NCBI GenBank assembly: GCA_963704405.1
Contig: OY969903.1
Coordinates: forward strand, 2,542,001-2,606,000
Length of the DNA: 64,000 bases
Reading direction: 5' to 3'
Origin: MFD01213-c1 sp963704405
GTDB lineage: Bacteria; Planctomycetota; Phycisphaerae; Tepidisphaerales; Tepidisphaeraceae
The stretch's first letter is position 1. The number at the start of each line of letters is the position of its first letter. A program made the translations under genes and the position numbers. Positions 38,569 to 48,578 of this stretch are shown here, piece by piece. A model generated the notes under the pieces. The model was given only the letters and a program-made list of their open reading frames with translations. It had not been told where the DNA came from and searched no databases.

Positions 38569-39495
38569 ATGAGTGAAATGACCGTATCGTCGATCAATGA
38601 GCGGGCCGCCGAAGAATATTACCGTCGCGCTTTGGAGGCGGAAAAAGAGGGAAACCACGAGAAGGCCGTGGAATTCTATGAGCGGGCGTTGAATGAAAAC
38701 CCGGACCATGAGCAGTCCGCATTTCATCTGGCCGTGCTCTACGACCGCCGCGCGGAAGACGCCAAGGCGATTGAGCTTTACGAGCGCATCTGCACCAGCC
38801 CGCCTGTGCATCTCAATGCCCTGATGAACCTGGCGGTTCTGTACGAAGACAACAACCATTACGATGAAGCCCACCGCTGTTTGGACGCGATTTTGCGCAC
38901 CAATCCAAATCACGAGCGCGCGCGGCTGTATATGAAGGATGTGGAATCGGCCCGCAGCATGTACTACGACGATGATGATCGTCGCGGAAATCAGCGAAAT
39001 GCTGTTCTGGAAATTCCCATCAGTGACTTTGAACTGTCGGTCCGCAGCCGCAACTGTTTGAAGAAGATGAACATCAAATCGCTCGGCGACCTGCTTCGCA
39101 CAAGCGAGCAGGAACTGTTGAGCTACAAGAACTTTGGCGAAACCAGCCTGAATGAAATCAAGGCGCTGCTCGCCCAGAAGGGTCTGCGGCTCGGTCAGGC
39201 CCTTGAAGGCGGCGCAGTCCCGGCGGTAGCCGGTGGCGCTGCTGTGCGCAAGCCGACGACGGTTGCGGGAGGCGATGTCCCGACGGAAGTGCTGGGCAAG
39301 ACGGTGGCGGATCTGGAATTATCCGTCCGCAGCCGCAAGGCCCTGCAACGGTTAAACATCAATACACTGGCCGAGCTTGCTTCGCGGACGGAAGACGAAC
39401 TGCTCGGCTGCAAGAACTTCGGGCAGACCAGCTTGAACGAAATTAAGCAGCAATTGACGTCTTTCGGAATGGGCCTGCGAAAGCTGGACGACTAA
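38569..39495 (+). CDS. TPR protein with tandem RNA polymerase alpha C-terminal domains
   Basis: A 308-residue protein. Three to four TPR repeats (residues 15-125: AEEYYRRALEAEKEGN, AVEFYERALNENPDHE, LAVLYEDNNHYDEAHRCLDAIL) are followed by two copies of the RpoA-CTD helix-hairpin-helix fold. One is ELSVRSRNCLKKMNIKSLGDLL…KNFGETSLNEIKALL and the other ELSVRSRKALQRLNINTLAELA…KNFGQTSLNEIKQQL. Alpha-CTDs bind UP-element DNA and transcription factors; the TPR part would add protein contacts. It is not the RpoA subunit, since the N-terminal assembly domain is absent. Similar proteins are known from planctomycete genomes, role undefined. Confidence 0.9.
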   Translation: MSEMTVSSINERAAEEYYRRALEAEKEGNHEKAVEFYERALNENPDHEQSAFHLAVLYDRRAEDAKAIELYERICTSPPVHLNALMNLAVLYEDNNHYDEAHRCLDAILRTNPNHERARLYMKDVESARSMYYDDDDRRGNQRNAVLEIPISDFELSVRSRNCLKKMNIKSLGDLLRTSEQELLSYKNFGETSLNEIKALLAQKGLRLGQALEGGAVPAVAGGAAVRKPTTVAGGDVPTEVLGKTVADLELSVRSRKALQRLNINTLAELASRTEDELLGCKNFGQTSLNEIKQQLTSFGMGLRKLDD

Positions 39496-39567
39496 TTCAC
39501 CCTCCGCATTTTCGCGTCCGGGCGATTTATTCGAATCCGAATGATCTTCGCAGTTCGATAAAAAGGC

Positions 39568-40815
39568 ATGGACGCCATGATTTCGAACGCTGGTTTTCTG
39601 CGCTTCTGCGCTCTCGTCATTCTCTCCTGCCTTCCCGCCGGTTGCAGTCAGGATCTTCAGCCGGCCGACTTCTCAGGACACAAACCGATCGTTCGCGTTC
39701 TCGTCTTTCAGGGGCGCAGCAGCGTTCAGCTCAGCGCCAGCCAACCACCGACCATTCGCACGAGCAGCATTCCTTCGCCGCGACGGCTTGATATTTTGCC
39801 TGGTGAAAACCTTGTTTTGGGGCTTACCCCCACGGGCTGGCGACTGGGCAATGTTGTTGTTGGTACGGGTGAGTTGCAGATTCAGCCGGCTGCCGAGGGA
39901 TCGGTGCGCGTTGACGGGCAACCTTACCGGGGGCGATATCGGCTTGTACCCACCGGCCCGGATAAGTTTGACGTGGTGAATGATGTTGATGTGGATGGTT
40001 ACCTGAAAGGCGTGGTCCCCCGCGAACTGAAGCGGCTGTGGAGCGAGGAGACTTATAAAGCCCAGGCGGTGGTGGCGCGAACATATGCGATGTACGAATT
40101 GAAAGCCGCCAGCGCGAGCTCGCACTATGACCTGTTTAATGACCAGCGGAGCCAAGTCTACGGCGGAATTGCCGCCGAGACGGCTGTTGCCCGGCAGGCA
40201 GTTGACGCCACGAGCGGAGTTGTCGTGACGTCCGGCCCTCCAGGCCATGAGCGCATCTTTAAGGCATATTTCAGCAGTTGTTGCGGCGGGATTGGCCAAA
40301 ACGCCGCGGATGCATTTGGCGATCCCCCGAGTGCGCCGCTGATGGAGCAGGCGGTGGGGAACCTGTGCAGTCAATCGCCGCACTTTAATTGGGGGCCGGT
40401 TGTTGTCAGCAAGGTTGAATTGACTCGCCGCTTTCGGCGGTTTGGCCAGCTTCGAAACCGGGCGGAAAAAGATATGGCGCCGCTCAGCCGCATTGAGGTG
40501 GCGATGAAGAACAGCCTTGGACGGCCGGTGCGATTTACTGCAATTGACACACGCGGCGCGAAATATTTCTGGACAGGCGAAGAGATGCGGTGGGCGGTTG
40601 ATACCGATGCCGGGGATTCCACGAAGTTAATCAGCAGCTTCTTTGAAATCGACAATAGCCAGCCGGGCGTCATTCGATTCTTCAATGGTCATGGATTCGG
40701 GCATGGTGTGGGCATGTGTCAGTGGTGTGCGGAGCGACGGGCGGAGCTTGGCATGCGCTATGATGCGATCGTCCTGGCGGCGTATCCTAACTCGAAGCTG
40801 TTGAAGGCTTATTGA
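39568..40815 (+). CDS. SpoIID/LytB-domain lipoprotein
   Basis: A 415-residue exported protein with a lipobox, LSCLPAGC, and lipidated Cys26. The SpoIID/LytB domain is clear from DVDGYLKGVVPRELKRLW, AQAVVARTYAMYEL, YSSCCGG-like FKAYFSSCCGGIGQNA and GHGFGHGVGMCQWCAE. In the family this domain is a peptidoglycan lytic transglycosylase or amidase enhancer that acts on denuded glycan. It would act at the inner face of the outer membrane or in the periplasm. Confidence 0.88.
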   Translation: MDAMISNAGFLRFCALVILSCLPAGCSQDLQPADFSGHKPIVRVLVFQGRSSVQLSASQPPTIRTSSIPSPRRLDILPGENLVLGLTPTGWRLGNVVVGTGELQIQPAAEGSVRVDGQPYRGRYRLVPTGPDKFDVVNDVDVDGYLKGVVPRELKRLWSEETYKAQAVVARTYAMYELKAASASSHYDLFNDQRSQVYGGIAAETAVARQAVDATSGVVVTSGPPGHERIFKAYFSSCCGGIGQNAADAFGDPPSAPLMEQAVGNLCSQSPHFNWGPVVVSKVELTRRFRRFGQLRNRAEKDMAPLSRIEVAMKNSLGRPVRFTAIDTRGAKYFWTGEEMRWAVDTDAGDSTKLISSFFEIDNSQPGVIRFFNGHGFGHGVGMCQWCAERRAELGMRYDAIVLAAYPNSKLLKAY

Positions 40816-40993
40816 ACGCGCAGCAGGAATTTGGCTGCATAATAGCGTGCGTTTCACAGTGCGAACATCTTGCCCCACCCATGTCGGAAACTGGAAACCA
40901 TTCGACACGAGCGAAACACCTGCTGCACATGATGCGATCAGGACGTCGTTGTGCATTTGGGCACGAGGCGCTGGCCCCTGGTTGAGCGAATCT

Positions 40994-42072
40994 TCAGGCG
41001 CGAAGATATCGCCGGCGTAACACGTCTCGCAGGCGTGCGATTTCGGTGGGGGTTCCGTTGGCCAGCGGGATGAACCCGCCGGCCTTGGTGCGATGGCCGC
41101 CGGCGTCTCCCAGGTTGCGGAGGAGTTTGCAAATCATGTCGGCGGCTGAAAGAGTTCTACTGCTGGTGCGCAGGCTGACGATCAGCTTGTCCTCGTGAAC
41201 CGCCGTCACCATGGCCCATTGCACCATGTCGAAGCGCAAGAGGAAGTCAGCCATGACCGCGGGTTTTTCCAGCGAGTCGATGTGGTCGATGTGGGACATC
41301 AGCGCCGAGTCGTAATAAATCGCGTTCTGAAGCGCGGAGCCGTAAGCGATGTAATAACTTTGCGGCAGGTCCACATACCGCATCTGGTAGAGTCGATGGG
41401 TATCAGCCATCAGCGTGAGGCTCGATAGCGCCATGTTATCGAGTTCACCCGGCGTTCCAGCAGCGCCGGCAAGATCGGATTCGATCGCAAAGAGCAGGCT
41501 CGCCGCCAGTGCGGGGGAAATGTCTACTTCCAGCTCCATGAAGTAACTGAAGACGATGGAACTGGTTGCACCGACATCCGTTCGGATATCGCAGAAGGGA
41601 CAGTGCGGTTTGCTGAGCCGACCGCGATGATGATCAATGACCACCGTCGGTTCCGTGGTTTTAGGCAGGGGGCAGTATGCACTTAATGGCTGGGTGTCGA
41701 GCAGCACAATTCCGTCGTACTCATTGAGCCTTTCATCGTCCCACGGCGCGAGTTCGAGTTCGCTGAGCCGTGCGAATGTGGTGTTGATGCCGCTTGCGAC
41801 GGTCCCCTTTACTGACATTGTCACCGTGGCGCCGGGGAGCTTGCTTCGCAACAAATGTACCATCGCCATGCTGCTGGCAAGCGCGTCGGGGTCTGGATGG
41901 AGATGAGTGGTGACAAGGACGTTCTTTTTCCCTTCAAGGGTGCGCAGCAGGCGGCGAGCGCGGGGCGCCCGCGGGATTGCCGCTCGGCTGCGACGGCAGA
42001 ACCGGCAACCGCCTCCAGACAGGATTCCACAAATGCGGTCATCGGTCGGGTGGCCTCTCTGACATCCTTCAC
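40994..42072 (-). CDS. DHH-family phosphoesterase (NrnA-like), frameshifted
   Basis: A DHH/DHHA1 phosphoesterase: VLVTTHLHPDPDALASS (first metal motif), LDTQPLSAYCPLP, VVIDHHRG (DHH) and GDAGGHRTKAGGFIPL in the DHHA1 part. The natural N-terminus (KDVREATRPMTAFVESCLEAV) is in another frame and joins at ALA-RLLRTLEGKKN if one base is restored near 41951-41956. The start is the GTG at 42072 or the ATG at 42042. The repaired length is about 359 residues. Relatives degrade nanoRNAs or the phosphonucleotide pAp; some hydrolyse cyclic dinucleotides, which matters because two c-di-GMP enzymes are in this window. Confidence 0.85.
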
Positions 42073-42257
42073 TGCATTCTCCGCGGCGCGTTTTATACGG
42101 CAGACAACACGCCCTCACCGGCGGGACGACCGCCGGCAGAGACGCGCTTTTCATCGACCTGTAGCTTGACCAACATAACTGCTCACACGCTCTGTCCAAT
42201 AATAGATCGACTTTAGAGCGGAGTGAAGGGTGGAAAGACCTGAGGCAACCTACGAGT

Positions 42258-43439
42258 TTACGTGCGGCTTCTGGCGCGCGTGTAGGTCTGTCCATCCACT
42301 CGGCGGACAGCCCCTTTCAGGCAGAGAAATGTCAGTTCACGCATCACAACCGAGGCATCAAGGCCGCTGAACTCCATGATCTGGTCGATTCCCGAAGCCG
42401 TCTCATCCAGGTTGGCGAGGATCAGCTTTTGATGATCGTTCAGATGAGGCATGTCGGCATAAGCTTCAGCCAATTGCAGTGAAGGCGGGGCGGCAGGGGT
42501 AGTGATGTCACTTTGCAGTGTTAGCGCGCTCCCGGGAGGCGTGTCGAGCGCTTCCTGCGGGAGCGGGCCAAGACCTTCGAGGATGTCTTCGAGTTTGGTC
42601 ACAAGCGTCGCGCCATCACGTATGAGCAGATGCGGCCCGATCGACATTTTATTATCGACGCGCCCGGGAAGAGCAAAGACGGGGCGGCCATGATCGTCAC
42701 CGGCCTGGCGGGCCGTGATCAATGCACCGCTTCTTTCATCAGCTTCGATCACCAGCACGCCGCGCGACATGCCGCTGACGATGCGATTGCGACGGGGAAA
42801 ATTTTCGGCGACGGGGGGCGTGTCGATCGGATATTCGCTGATGACCGCTCCACGCGCGGCGATCTGCTCAAATAATGCGGCGTTTTCGGGTGGGTAGGTA
42901 ATGTTTACACCGCAGCCCAGGACGGCGATTGTGCGGCCTTGCGCCGGGGACATTGCTCCTCGATGAGCGGCGGAATCTATTCCACGGGCGCCACCGCTGA
43001 TCATGGTTACTCCGGCGCCGGCAAGCAGCGCGCCGAATCGTTCCGCCTGTTCGCGGCCATAGAAGCTGCATTTGCGGCTCCCGACAATCGCCACCGCATT
43101 CAGATCGCGAGGTTCCAGCGATCCGCGCACGTACAACACCAGCGGTGGGTCCGGGATGCTTCTCAGCAGGATTGGATATGTCTCATCGTCGTGGCAGATA
43201 ATTGATGCCCCCGCACGATGGGCCCGCTGCAACTCGGCATCCGCTTCGGCCGCCGCTTTTCGGAGTGATTGAACGAGAGTCGATGATTTTGCGGAGCCAA
43301 TCCCCTCGACCTTCCGCAGCAGGCTGATGTCGGCGATGCAGGCCGCCTCTACGCTTCCGGCAACCTCGATCAATCGGCGAGCAAGGATGGGCCCGATCCC
43401 ATTCGTCAGCGACAGTTGCAACCAGTGCCGAAGTGCCAA
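42258..43439 (-). CDS. dprA: DNA processing protein DprA
   Basis: A 393-residue full-length DprA. A helix-hairpin-helix start (LTNGIGPILARRLIEVAGS, VEGIGSAKSSTLVQS) is followed by the Rossmann-like DNA-binding fold (AIVGSRKCSFYGREQAERF, ISGGARGIDSAAHRGAM, GCGVNITYPPENAALF, NFPRRNRIVSGMSRGVLVIEA) and a C-terminal winged helix. DprA loads RecA on incoming single-stranded DNA during natural transformation and protects it. No other competence gene is nearby. Confidence 0.95.
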   Translation of the reverse strand: MALRHWLQLSLTNGIGPILARRLIEVAGSVEAACIADISLLRKVEGIGSAKSSTLVQSLRKAAAEADAELQRAHRAGASIICHDDETYPILLRSIPDPPLVLYVRGSLEPRDLNAVAIVGSRKCSFYGREQAERFGALLAGAGVTMISGGARGIDSAAHRGAMSPAQGRTIAVLGCGVNITYPPENAALFEQIAARGAVISEYPIDTPPVAENFPRRNRIVSGMSRGVLVIEADERSGALITARQAGDDHGRPVFALPGRVDNKMSIGPHLLIRDGATLVTKLEDILEGLGPLPQEALDTPPGSALTLQSDITTPAAPPSLQLAEAYADMPHLNDHQKLILANLDETASGIDQIMEFSGLDASVVMRELTFLCLKGAVRRVDGQTYTRARSRT

Positions 43440-43475
43440 AGCTTATCTCCGAAAAAAGGGGCTCGAAATACGCGA

Positions 43476-44525
43476 TCAATCAATCGCCATTGGTCCAAAA
43501 TCCGGCGTGCCGCCGGCATCCAGCGTGGCGATCCATGCTTTCAATCTGGAGTTGCCGGCGGTCCAAAGTTTCAGGCAGGATTCCAGATATCTGTGAACGA
43601 CTTCGCGCTCGCCGCGCTTCAGCAGTTCCCTGGCCAGGCTCATATCCGGGCCCGCTGCTTCAAGCTGTGGCGAAGGCGGGCAATGCCCTGCTTCCAGCAG
43701 ATAGGAAATGGCAGCTTCCGCATCGCCGGCGTGCAGTGCCACGCGTCCCATCACCATGTTGCCCTGGTGAATTGCCAGGCCATAGTTTGGATCATCGCGA
43801 TAACCGTCGGCGATGCCAAGCAACTGCTGCGCGAGATGCTTGGCGCGAATCGTATCACGAGCAATGAAGGCGTCGCGCGGCATCTCCGCGAGAATTGCGA
43901 ATCGGTAATAAGCATCGTGCGTGAGGTCGCACGCCTCCTGCCGCTCCTGCACTGCGACGGCGGCATACCTGGCAGCGTCATCCGGGGATTTTGACTCTCG
44001 CAGCTCGAAAAGCTTCGCGAGCCGTTCATGCCAGTCGGCCATCTTCGGTTGTAATTCGATGGCGTGACGGAGCAGTTGCTCCGCCGATGCATCATCGCCG
44101 GGCAGGAGAAAATTCACCGCATTTTGAAGGACTGTGAGATTGTCCGGATCTTTGGATTGCTGCTGCTGCCAGAGCGCTTTGGCCTGGTCATACTCCTTTG
44201 CCTTTGCATCGATCAGGCAATAATTAGAGCCGGAAAATGGATCACTGGGATGGTTCTGAATAAACCAGAGAATGTGGACGGATCGTTTCTCGGATTCATC
44301 AGCGGGGCGGAGGGAATAATAGCCAAGCAATTGCGCTCGCGTTTTGATATCCGATGGAGAAGAGAGTAGCTCTGTTTCCATCCCCTCTGCCTGTTTTTTG
44401 TCGAGCTTCTCGCCGGCTGACGCCAGTTGTGGCAAGTTAACCGTAGTTGCGGCGGCGGCAATTTCAGAGCAGGCAGCAACTGCCAGGACAAGAGCGAGCA
44501 TGGGGCAACCGCCGCGACTTGGCAT
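43476..44525 (-). CDS. Secreted TPR-like protein of unknown function
   Basis: About 349 residues from the ATG at 44525 (MPSRGGCPMLAL), which begins a signal peptide ending near IAAAA. Helical repeats of TPR type fill the body (AKALWQQQQSKDPDNLTVLQNAVNFL, AEQLLRHAIELQPKMADWHERLAKLFEL, GRVALHAGDAEAAISYLLEAG). No catalytic motif is seen. It follows aroB by 48 bases. Not recognised as a named family. Confidence 0.75.
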   Translation of the reverse strand: MPSRGGCPMLALVLAVAACSEIAAAATTVNLPQLASAGEKLDKKQAEGMETELLSSPSDIKTRAQLLGYYSLRPADESEKRSVHILWFIQNHPSDPFSGSNYCLIDAKAKEYDQAKALWQQQQSKDPDNLTVLQNAVNFLLPGDDASAEQLLRHAIELQPKMADWHERLAKLFELRESKSPDDAARYAAVAVQERQEACDLTHDAYYRFAILAEMPRDAFIARDTIRAKHLAQQLLGIADGYRDDPNYGLAIHQGNMVMGRVALHAGDAEAAISYLLEAGHCPPSPQLEAAGPDMSLARELLKRGEREVVHRYLESCLKLWTAGNSRLKAWIATLDAGGTPDFGPMAID

Positions 44526-44573
44526 GGTGTATTCCCGCTGTTGATTGCGAGCGCGACGCCGCATGGAATTCAT

Positions 44574-45668
44574 TCACCGTAGCCGCTGAATGGCACGCAG
44601 CACCATTTCCGGCGGCACATCATTTCGAACGACCACATGACCAATTTGATCCGGCAGGATAAATCGAATTCGCGATGACTTTACTTTCTTATCAAATGCC
44701 ATGGCGGCATAAACCGTTTCTGGATCGAGCGTCAATCCACTGGTGGGCAATCCAGCTCTGGAAATAAGCGAGACAATTCGGTTTGTCGCCGCGGTGTTGA
44801 GCAGACCCAGATCAACTGCGAGTCCTGCAGCGGCGACCATTCCCAGCGCGACGCTTTCGCCATGGGAATAGGCGAATTTGGAAACTTTCTCGACGGCGTG
44901 CCCGAATGTGTGGCCAAAATTCAAATGGGCGCGGTCGGCGTGCTCAAATGGATCGGCTTCTACAACAGTCGCCTTTATGCGGACGTTATGTGCTACCAGA
45001 TCGGTGAGCATTGCGACATCGAGTTGAAGCGCGCGGTCTATATTCGCTTCCAGCGCCGTAAATCCGTCGGCGTCCCGAATGATCTCGTGCTTGATGCACT
45101 CGGCCAGTCCGCTGACAAGTTCGCGTTTTGGCAATTCCTTCAGCACTTCCGTATCGGCCAGGACAGCGATGGGTTGATGAAACGCGCCGATCAGATTCTT
45201 GCCCGCCGCATGATTCACTCCGGTTTTGCCACCGACGCTGGCGTCGACCATGGAGAGGAGGGTCGTGGGGATTTGTATGAAGGGTACGCCGCGCAGGATA
45301 GTGGCTGCAACAAAACCTGCCATATCGCCGATCACACCACCGCCCAGCGCGAGAATGGGAGTAGACCGCTCGATCTTCGCATTCAGGAACACGTCATATG
45401 CACGCTGGACCTGATCAAACGTCTTGTGATTCTCGCCGGCAGGGATAACGCACTCGGCGACAATTTCGATGCCTGCTGCAGAGCAGCTTGCGCACACAAC
45501 AGAGCCGAATCGTGGCCCGACATTGGAGTCGGTCATCAACATGGCACGGCGGGCCGGCGTGAGCGTAGCCACGCGTTCACCGACTTCGGCAAGCAGACCA
45601 GGTTTTACGTGAATGTTATAAGGGCTATCTGCGAGGTTAACGCGGACTACCTGTTCCTGAGCGGGCAT
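44574..45668 (-). CDS. aroB: 3-dehydroquinate synthase
   Basis: A 364-residue AroB. Conserved segments are ALGGGVIGDMAGFVAATILRG, IPTTLLSMVDASVGGKTGVNH, GLAECIKHEIIRD and LNFGHTFGHAVE, with the zinc-ligand Glu and His residues. The enzyme makes 3-dehydroquinate from DAHP, the second step of the shikimate pathway. The first-step enzyme is encoded at 54728-55783 on the same strand. The start at 45668 (MPAQEQVV) is straightforward. Confidence 0.96.
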   Translation of the reverse strand: MPAQEQVVRVNLADSPYNIHVKPGLLAEVGERVATLTPARRAMLMTDSNVGPRFGSVVCASCSAAGIEIVAECVIPAGENHKTFDQVQRAYDVFLNAKIERSTPILALGGGVIGDMAGFVAATILRGVPFIQIPTTLLSMVDASVGGKTGVNHAAGKNLIGAFHQPIAVLADTEVLKELPKRELVSGLAECIKHEIIRDADGFTALEANIDRALQLDVAMLTDLVAHNVRIKATVVEADPFEHADRAHLNFGHTFGHAVEKVSKFAYSHGESVALGMVAAAGLAVDLGLLNTAATNRIVSLISRAGLPTSGLTLDPETVYAAMAFDKKVKSSRIRFILPDQIGHVVVRNDVPPEMVLRAIQRLR

Positions 45669-45739
45669 GGGAAGAATTGTAGCCGATGGACGAGGTCATG
45701 GTATAGTCAATGTACTTATCCTCTAATCTAGGCCGAATG

Positions 45740-46045
45740 TTGCAATATCGTTTTTATGTTGTTCCGAAAAGGCACGTATACAAGTGGTTTGGCACTGATC
45801 GGCAAGTTAAAATAGGCGACCGAAAAGTTCTAATCAGAACACCGACTCCACAAGGCGGCTTATTGAATATTGATGTGAGCGAAGGCACTTCACGTCAACT
45901 TTACTATTATTATAAATTACCATGTCTTGATGAGCATTGTGTCCGATGTACTTCAAACCGTCATCCCGCTTTCCATATCCTTCTGCTCAGCCGCCTTCAT
46001 CGCATCCCATTCTTCCAAAGTCAGCATAGCCTCGCGGGCTTGTGA
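45740..46045 (+). CDS. Possible small protein in an AT-rich island
   Basis: Between aroB and ftsK a stretch of about 250 bases is clearly more AT-rich than its surroundings and holds a plus-strand frame from an ATG at 45740. It codes about 100 residues (LQYRFYVVPKRHVYKWFG, RKVLIRTPTPQGG, YYYYKLPCLDEHCVRC) with a C-x4-C-x2-C cluster, and then runs over the 3' end of ftsK on the other strand. An in-frame ATG also occurs at 45710. It could be a small acquired gene, a gene remnant or chance. Not recognised. Confidence 0.3.
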   Translation: MQYRFYVVPKRHVYKWFGTDRQVKIGDRKVLIRTPTPQGGLLNIDVSEGTSRQLYYYYKLPCLDEHCVRCTSNRHPAFHILLLSRLHRIPFFQSQHSLAGL

Positions 46046-48495
46046 GCCTTTGTAGTCGCCGACGATTCCGGATCGGGCCATCATTTCGATCAGGCGGGAG
46101 GCGCGGGCGTAGCCGATCGTCAGGCGCCGTTGAAGGAGCGAGACGCTGCCGCGCTTGGTTTCCAGGACGACTCGGACGGCGTCGTCGAAAAGTTCGTCCT
46201 TTTCCATTTCGCCTTCGGTGCTGATGGCTCCCTTGATTTGCACGAGTTCCGGTTCGTATTGCGCATCGGCGAGGCTCTTCACCAGCTTCACGCTCTCGCG
46301 GATTTCCCGGTCGTCGATAAACGTGCCTTGTGAGCGAATGGGTTTGCTCGCGCCAGGCGGCATGAAGAGCATATCGCCCTGGCCAAGCAACAAGTCTGCG
46401 CCGTTCTGATCCAGCACGATTCGGCTGTCCATGCGGCTCTGTACGCGGAAGGCAATTCGCGTCGGCATGTTGGATTTAATTAATCCTGTGACAACGGTGG
46501 CGGCGGGGCGCTGCGTGGCCAAAATCAGATGGATTCCCACGGCACGAGACTTTTGCGCCAGGCGCACGATGAATGATTCCACTTCCTTGCCGCTGGTCAT
46601 CATCAGGTCGGCCAGTTCGTCAATGATAATCACGATGTACGGCAGGTGCTTGGGAATCTTCGCTTCTTCCTCCGGCGAGCCCGGCTGGAATTTCTCGAAG
46701 AGTTCCTCCTGCGTCAGCGTGTTGTAATCCTTGATATTTCGCACGCCCGCCTCTGCCAGCACTTCATAGCGCTCGTCCATCTTTTCGCAGGCCCATTCCA
46801 GCACGCTGGTGGCGCGGCCGGTGTCGTTGATGACCGGGCACATCAGATGCGGAATATCCTTGAACGGAGCCATTTCCACGACCTTCGGATCGATCAGGAT
46901 CAGCTTCACCCGATCCGGACGCTGAAGGTACATGATGGACATGATGATCGTGTTGATGCAGACGGATTTTCCCGAACCGGTGGTGCCTGCAATCAGGCAG
47001 TGCGGCATGCGGGCAAGGTCAGTGATGAGCGGCTCGCCACTGGCGTCTTTACCGAGAAAGAGCGGCATGACGAAGTCTTTAGCCAGCGCATCGGCGCGAG
47101 CTGCAGCAGCTCCTTAAATCGCACTTTTTCTTTTTGTGCGTTTGGAACCTCGATGCCCACGGTATTTTTCCCCGGCACGGGCGCGACGATGCGAATGCTT
47201 TCAGCCTTAAGCGCTCGCATGATGTCGTTGGTCAATGAGGTGACCGTGGACACCTTCAAGCCTGGGGCGAGACTCAGTTCGTACATGGTGATGACAGGGC
47301 CGGTGTCGATCTCTACGACATGGGCATCAACATTGAATTCCCTTAGCGCCTGCTCGAGGATCGCCGCCTTTTCGCGGACGAAAGCTTCCTGGCTTTCAGC
47401 GTAGCCGTGCTCGGCTTCGTTCAGGCACTCCCAACTTGGCAGATGATATTCGCCGAGCTCTTTAGGCGGCGCTTGTGGCGGTGAAACCTGCCGCGGTTTG
47501 AGCATGCTTGGCAGTTTCACGACAATATCTGCGCGTATCTTCGGTGATTCAATCGGTATCGCTGCGGCGGCCGGATCTGCCGCAGGCGAGGTATCTGAAG
47601 ACGCGCCGGCAGAGGTTGCGAGGGCGATTGACGTTGTTGAATTGCTCGTTGCGGAGATGGGGACCGGCAACGGCGAGAGAGGGATTTTGGCCGCTTCCGA
47701 TGGGCCTGGATCGGTTGCATCGATAAATGCCGCTTCGGCGACCGCCGGTGCGGGTTCGTCATTCGTATACGTCAATTCAACATCATCATCCGGCCTGCGC
47801 GGCCGAAGCATGACGGGGGATTTCAGATCTTCCTGCGACTCATCCGGCTTGATCATGCGCTGAATCGGACCGCCTCGCGTCGCGCCGTCGCGATTCAGAA
47901 TGGAAGGCAGCTTCGGCAACGATCGCAGTTTGAATTCAAACGTCGGCTTTCGCAGCTTGACGGTCGACAGCGCCGAGCCGACGTACACAGGCGCACGAAG
48001 CACCAAGTCGTCGGCGGCCAGGAGCAGGCCGATCAGCATCGTCATCAGCAGCACCAGCCGCGTGCCGGCGTTGCTCATGTGCTGTTGAAGATACGTCGCC
48101 GCCCCAATGCCGAGGATTCCGCCTTGTCCTTCAGGAAATCCATTTTCGCGGCCAGGCTGGAAATGATGAACCGCTGCCGCGAATGCGATTGAGAGCAGCA
48201 GCAATCCGATGGCCCGCATCCACGGATCGCTCACGCGATTATGAGCGACATAAAGTACAACGCAAACCCCGCTGAAGAACAGCATCGGAAACGCGCCCTG
48301 CCCGATGATCAGGAACAGGTAATACGCAAAAAACGCCCCCACCGCCCCGCACAGGTTTGCGATCGGCAGATACGGATGCACGGCATGGCTCGGCCAATCG
48401 GTCGGATGAAAGCTGCCGAGTGAAAGCAGCAGAAACACCCATGACCCAACGGCCAGGCAAACATTAATCCAACGCCAGAGGTTCGAACGTTCCAT
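45953..48495 (-). CDS. ftsK: DNA translocase FtsK/SpoIIIE, frameshifted
   Basis: About 847 residues when repaired. The N-terminus has four or more membrane segments (WINVCLAVGSWVFLLLSLG, FFAYYLFLIIGQGAFPMLFFSGVCVVLYV, IGLLLLSIAFAAA, LVLLMTMLIGLLLAA). A Pro/Ala/Ser-rich linker and the motor domain follow, with Walker A GTTGSGKS, VKLILIDPKVVEM and IVIIIDELADLMM. The C-terminal gamma winged helix (LLQRRLTIGYARASRLIEMM) reads polar DNA motifs. A missing base near 47092-47097 separates KELLQLA from DALAKDFVMPLFLGKD. The start at 48495 avoids reading through the adjacent palindrome. FtsK moves the chromosome terminus at the division septum. Confidence 0.94.
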
Positions 48496-48508
48496 TTTAT
48501 TTGTCAAT

Positions 48509-48573
48509 CGTCCGTGGTTAGTTATCCGTGGTCCGTGTTCAACAACGGACAATGGACCACTGAACACGGACAT
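48509..48573. repeat. GTCCGTGGTC-family palindrome, copy 1
   Basis: The left arm (GTCCGTGGTTAG…GGTCCGTGTTC) and right arm (AACAACGGACAATGGACC…AACACGGAC) form an imperfect palindrome filling the gap between dut and ftsK. Four related copies lie in the 48.5-53.7 kb stretch. Confidence 0.8.
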
Positions 48574-48578
48574 CTTTC

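Noticed and set aside
39596..39640. CTGCGCTTCTGCGCTCTCG as another member of the GCGCAGA repeat family
   Set aside because: It is part of the lipoprotein signal sequence and has no matching opposite arm.
42073..42295. Longer N-terminus for the NrnA-like gene
   Set aside because: This upstream stretch is arginine- and cysteine-rich with no family match and overlaps the dprA 3' end; the genuine N-terminus is in another frame from 42072.
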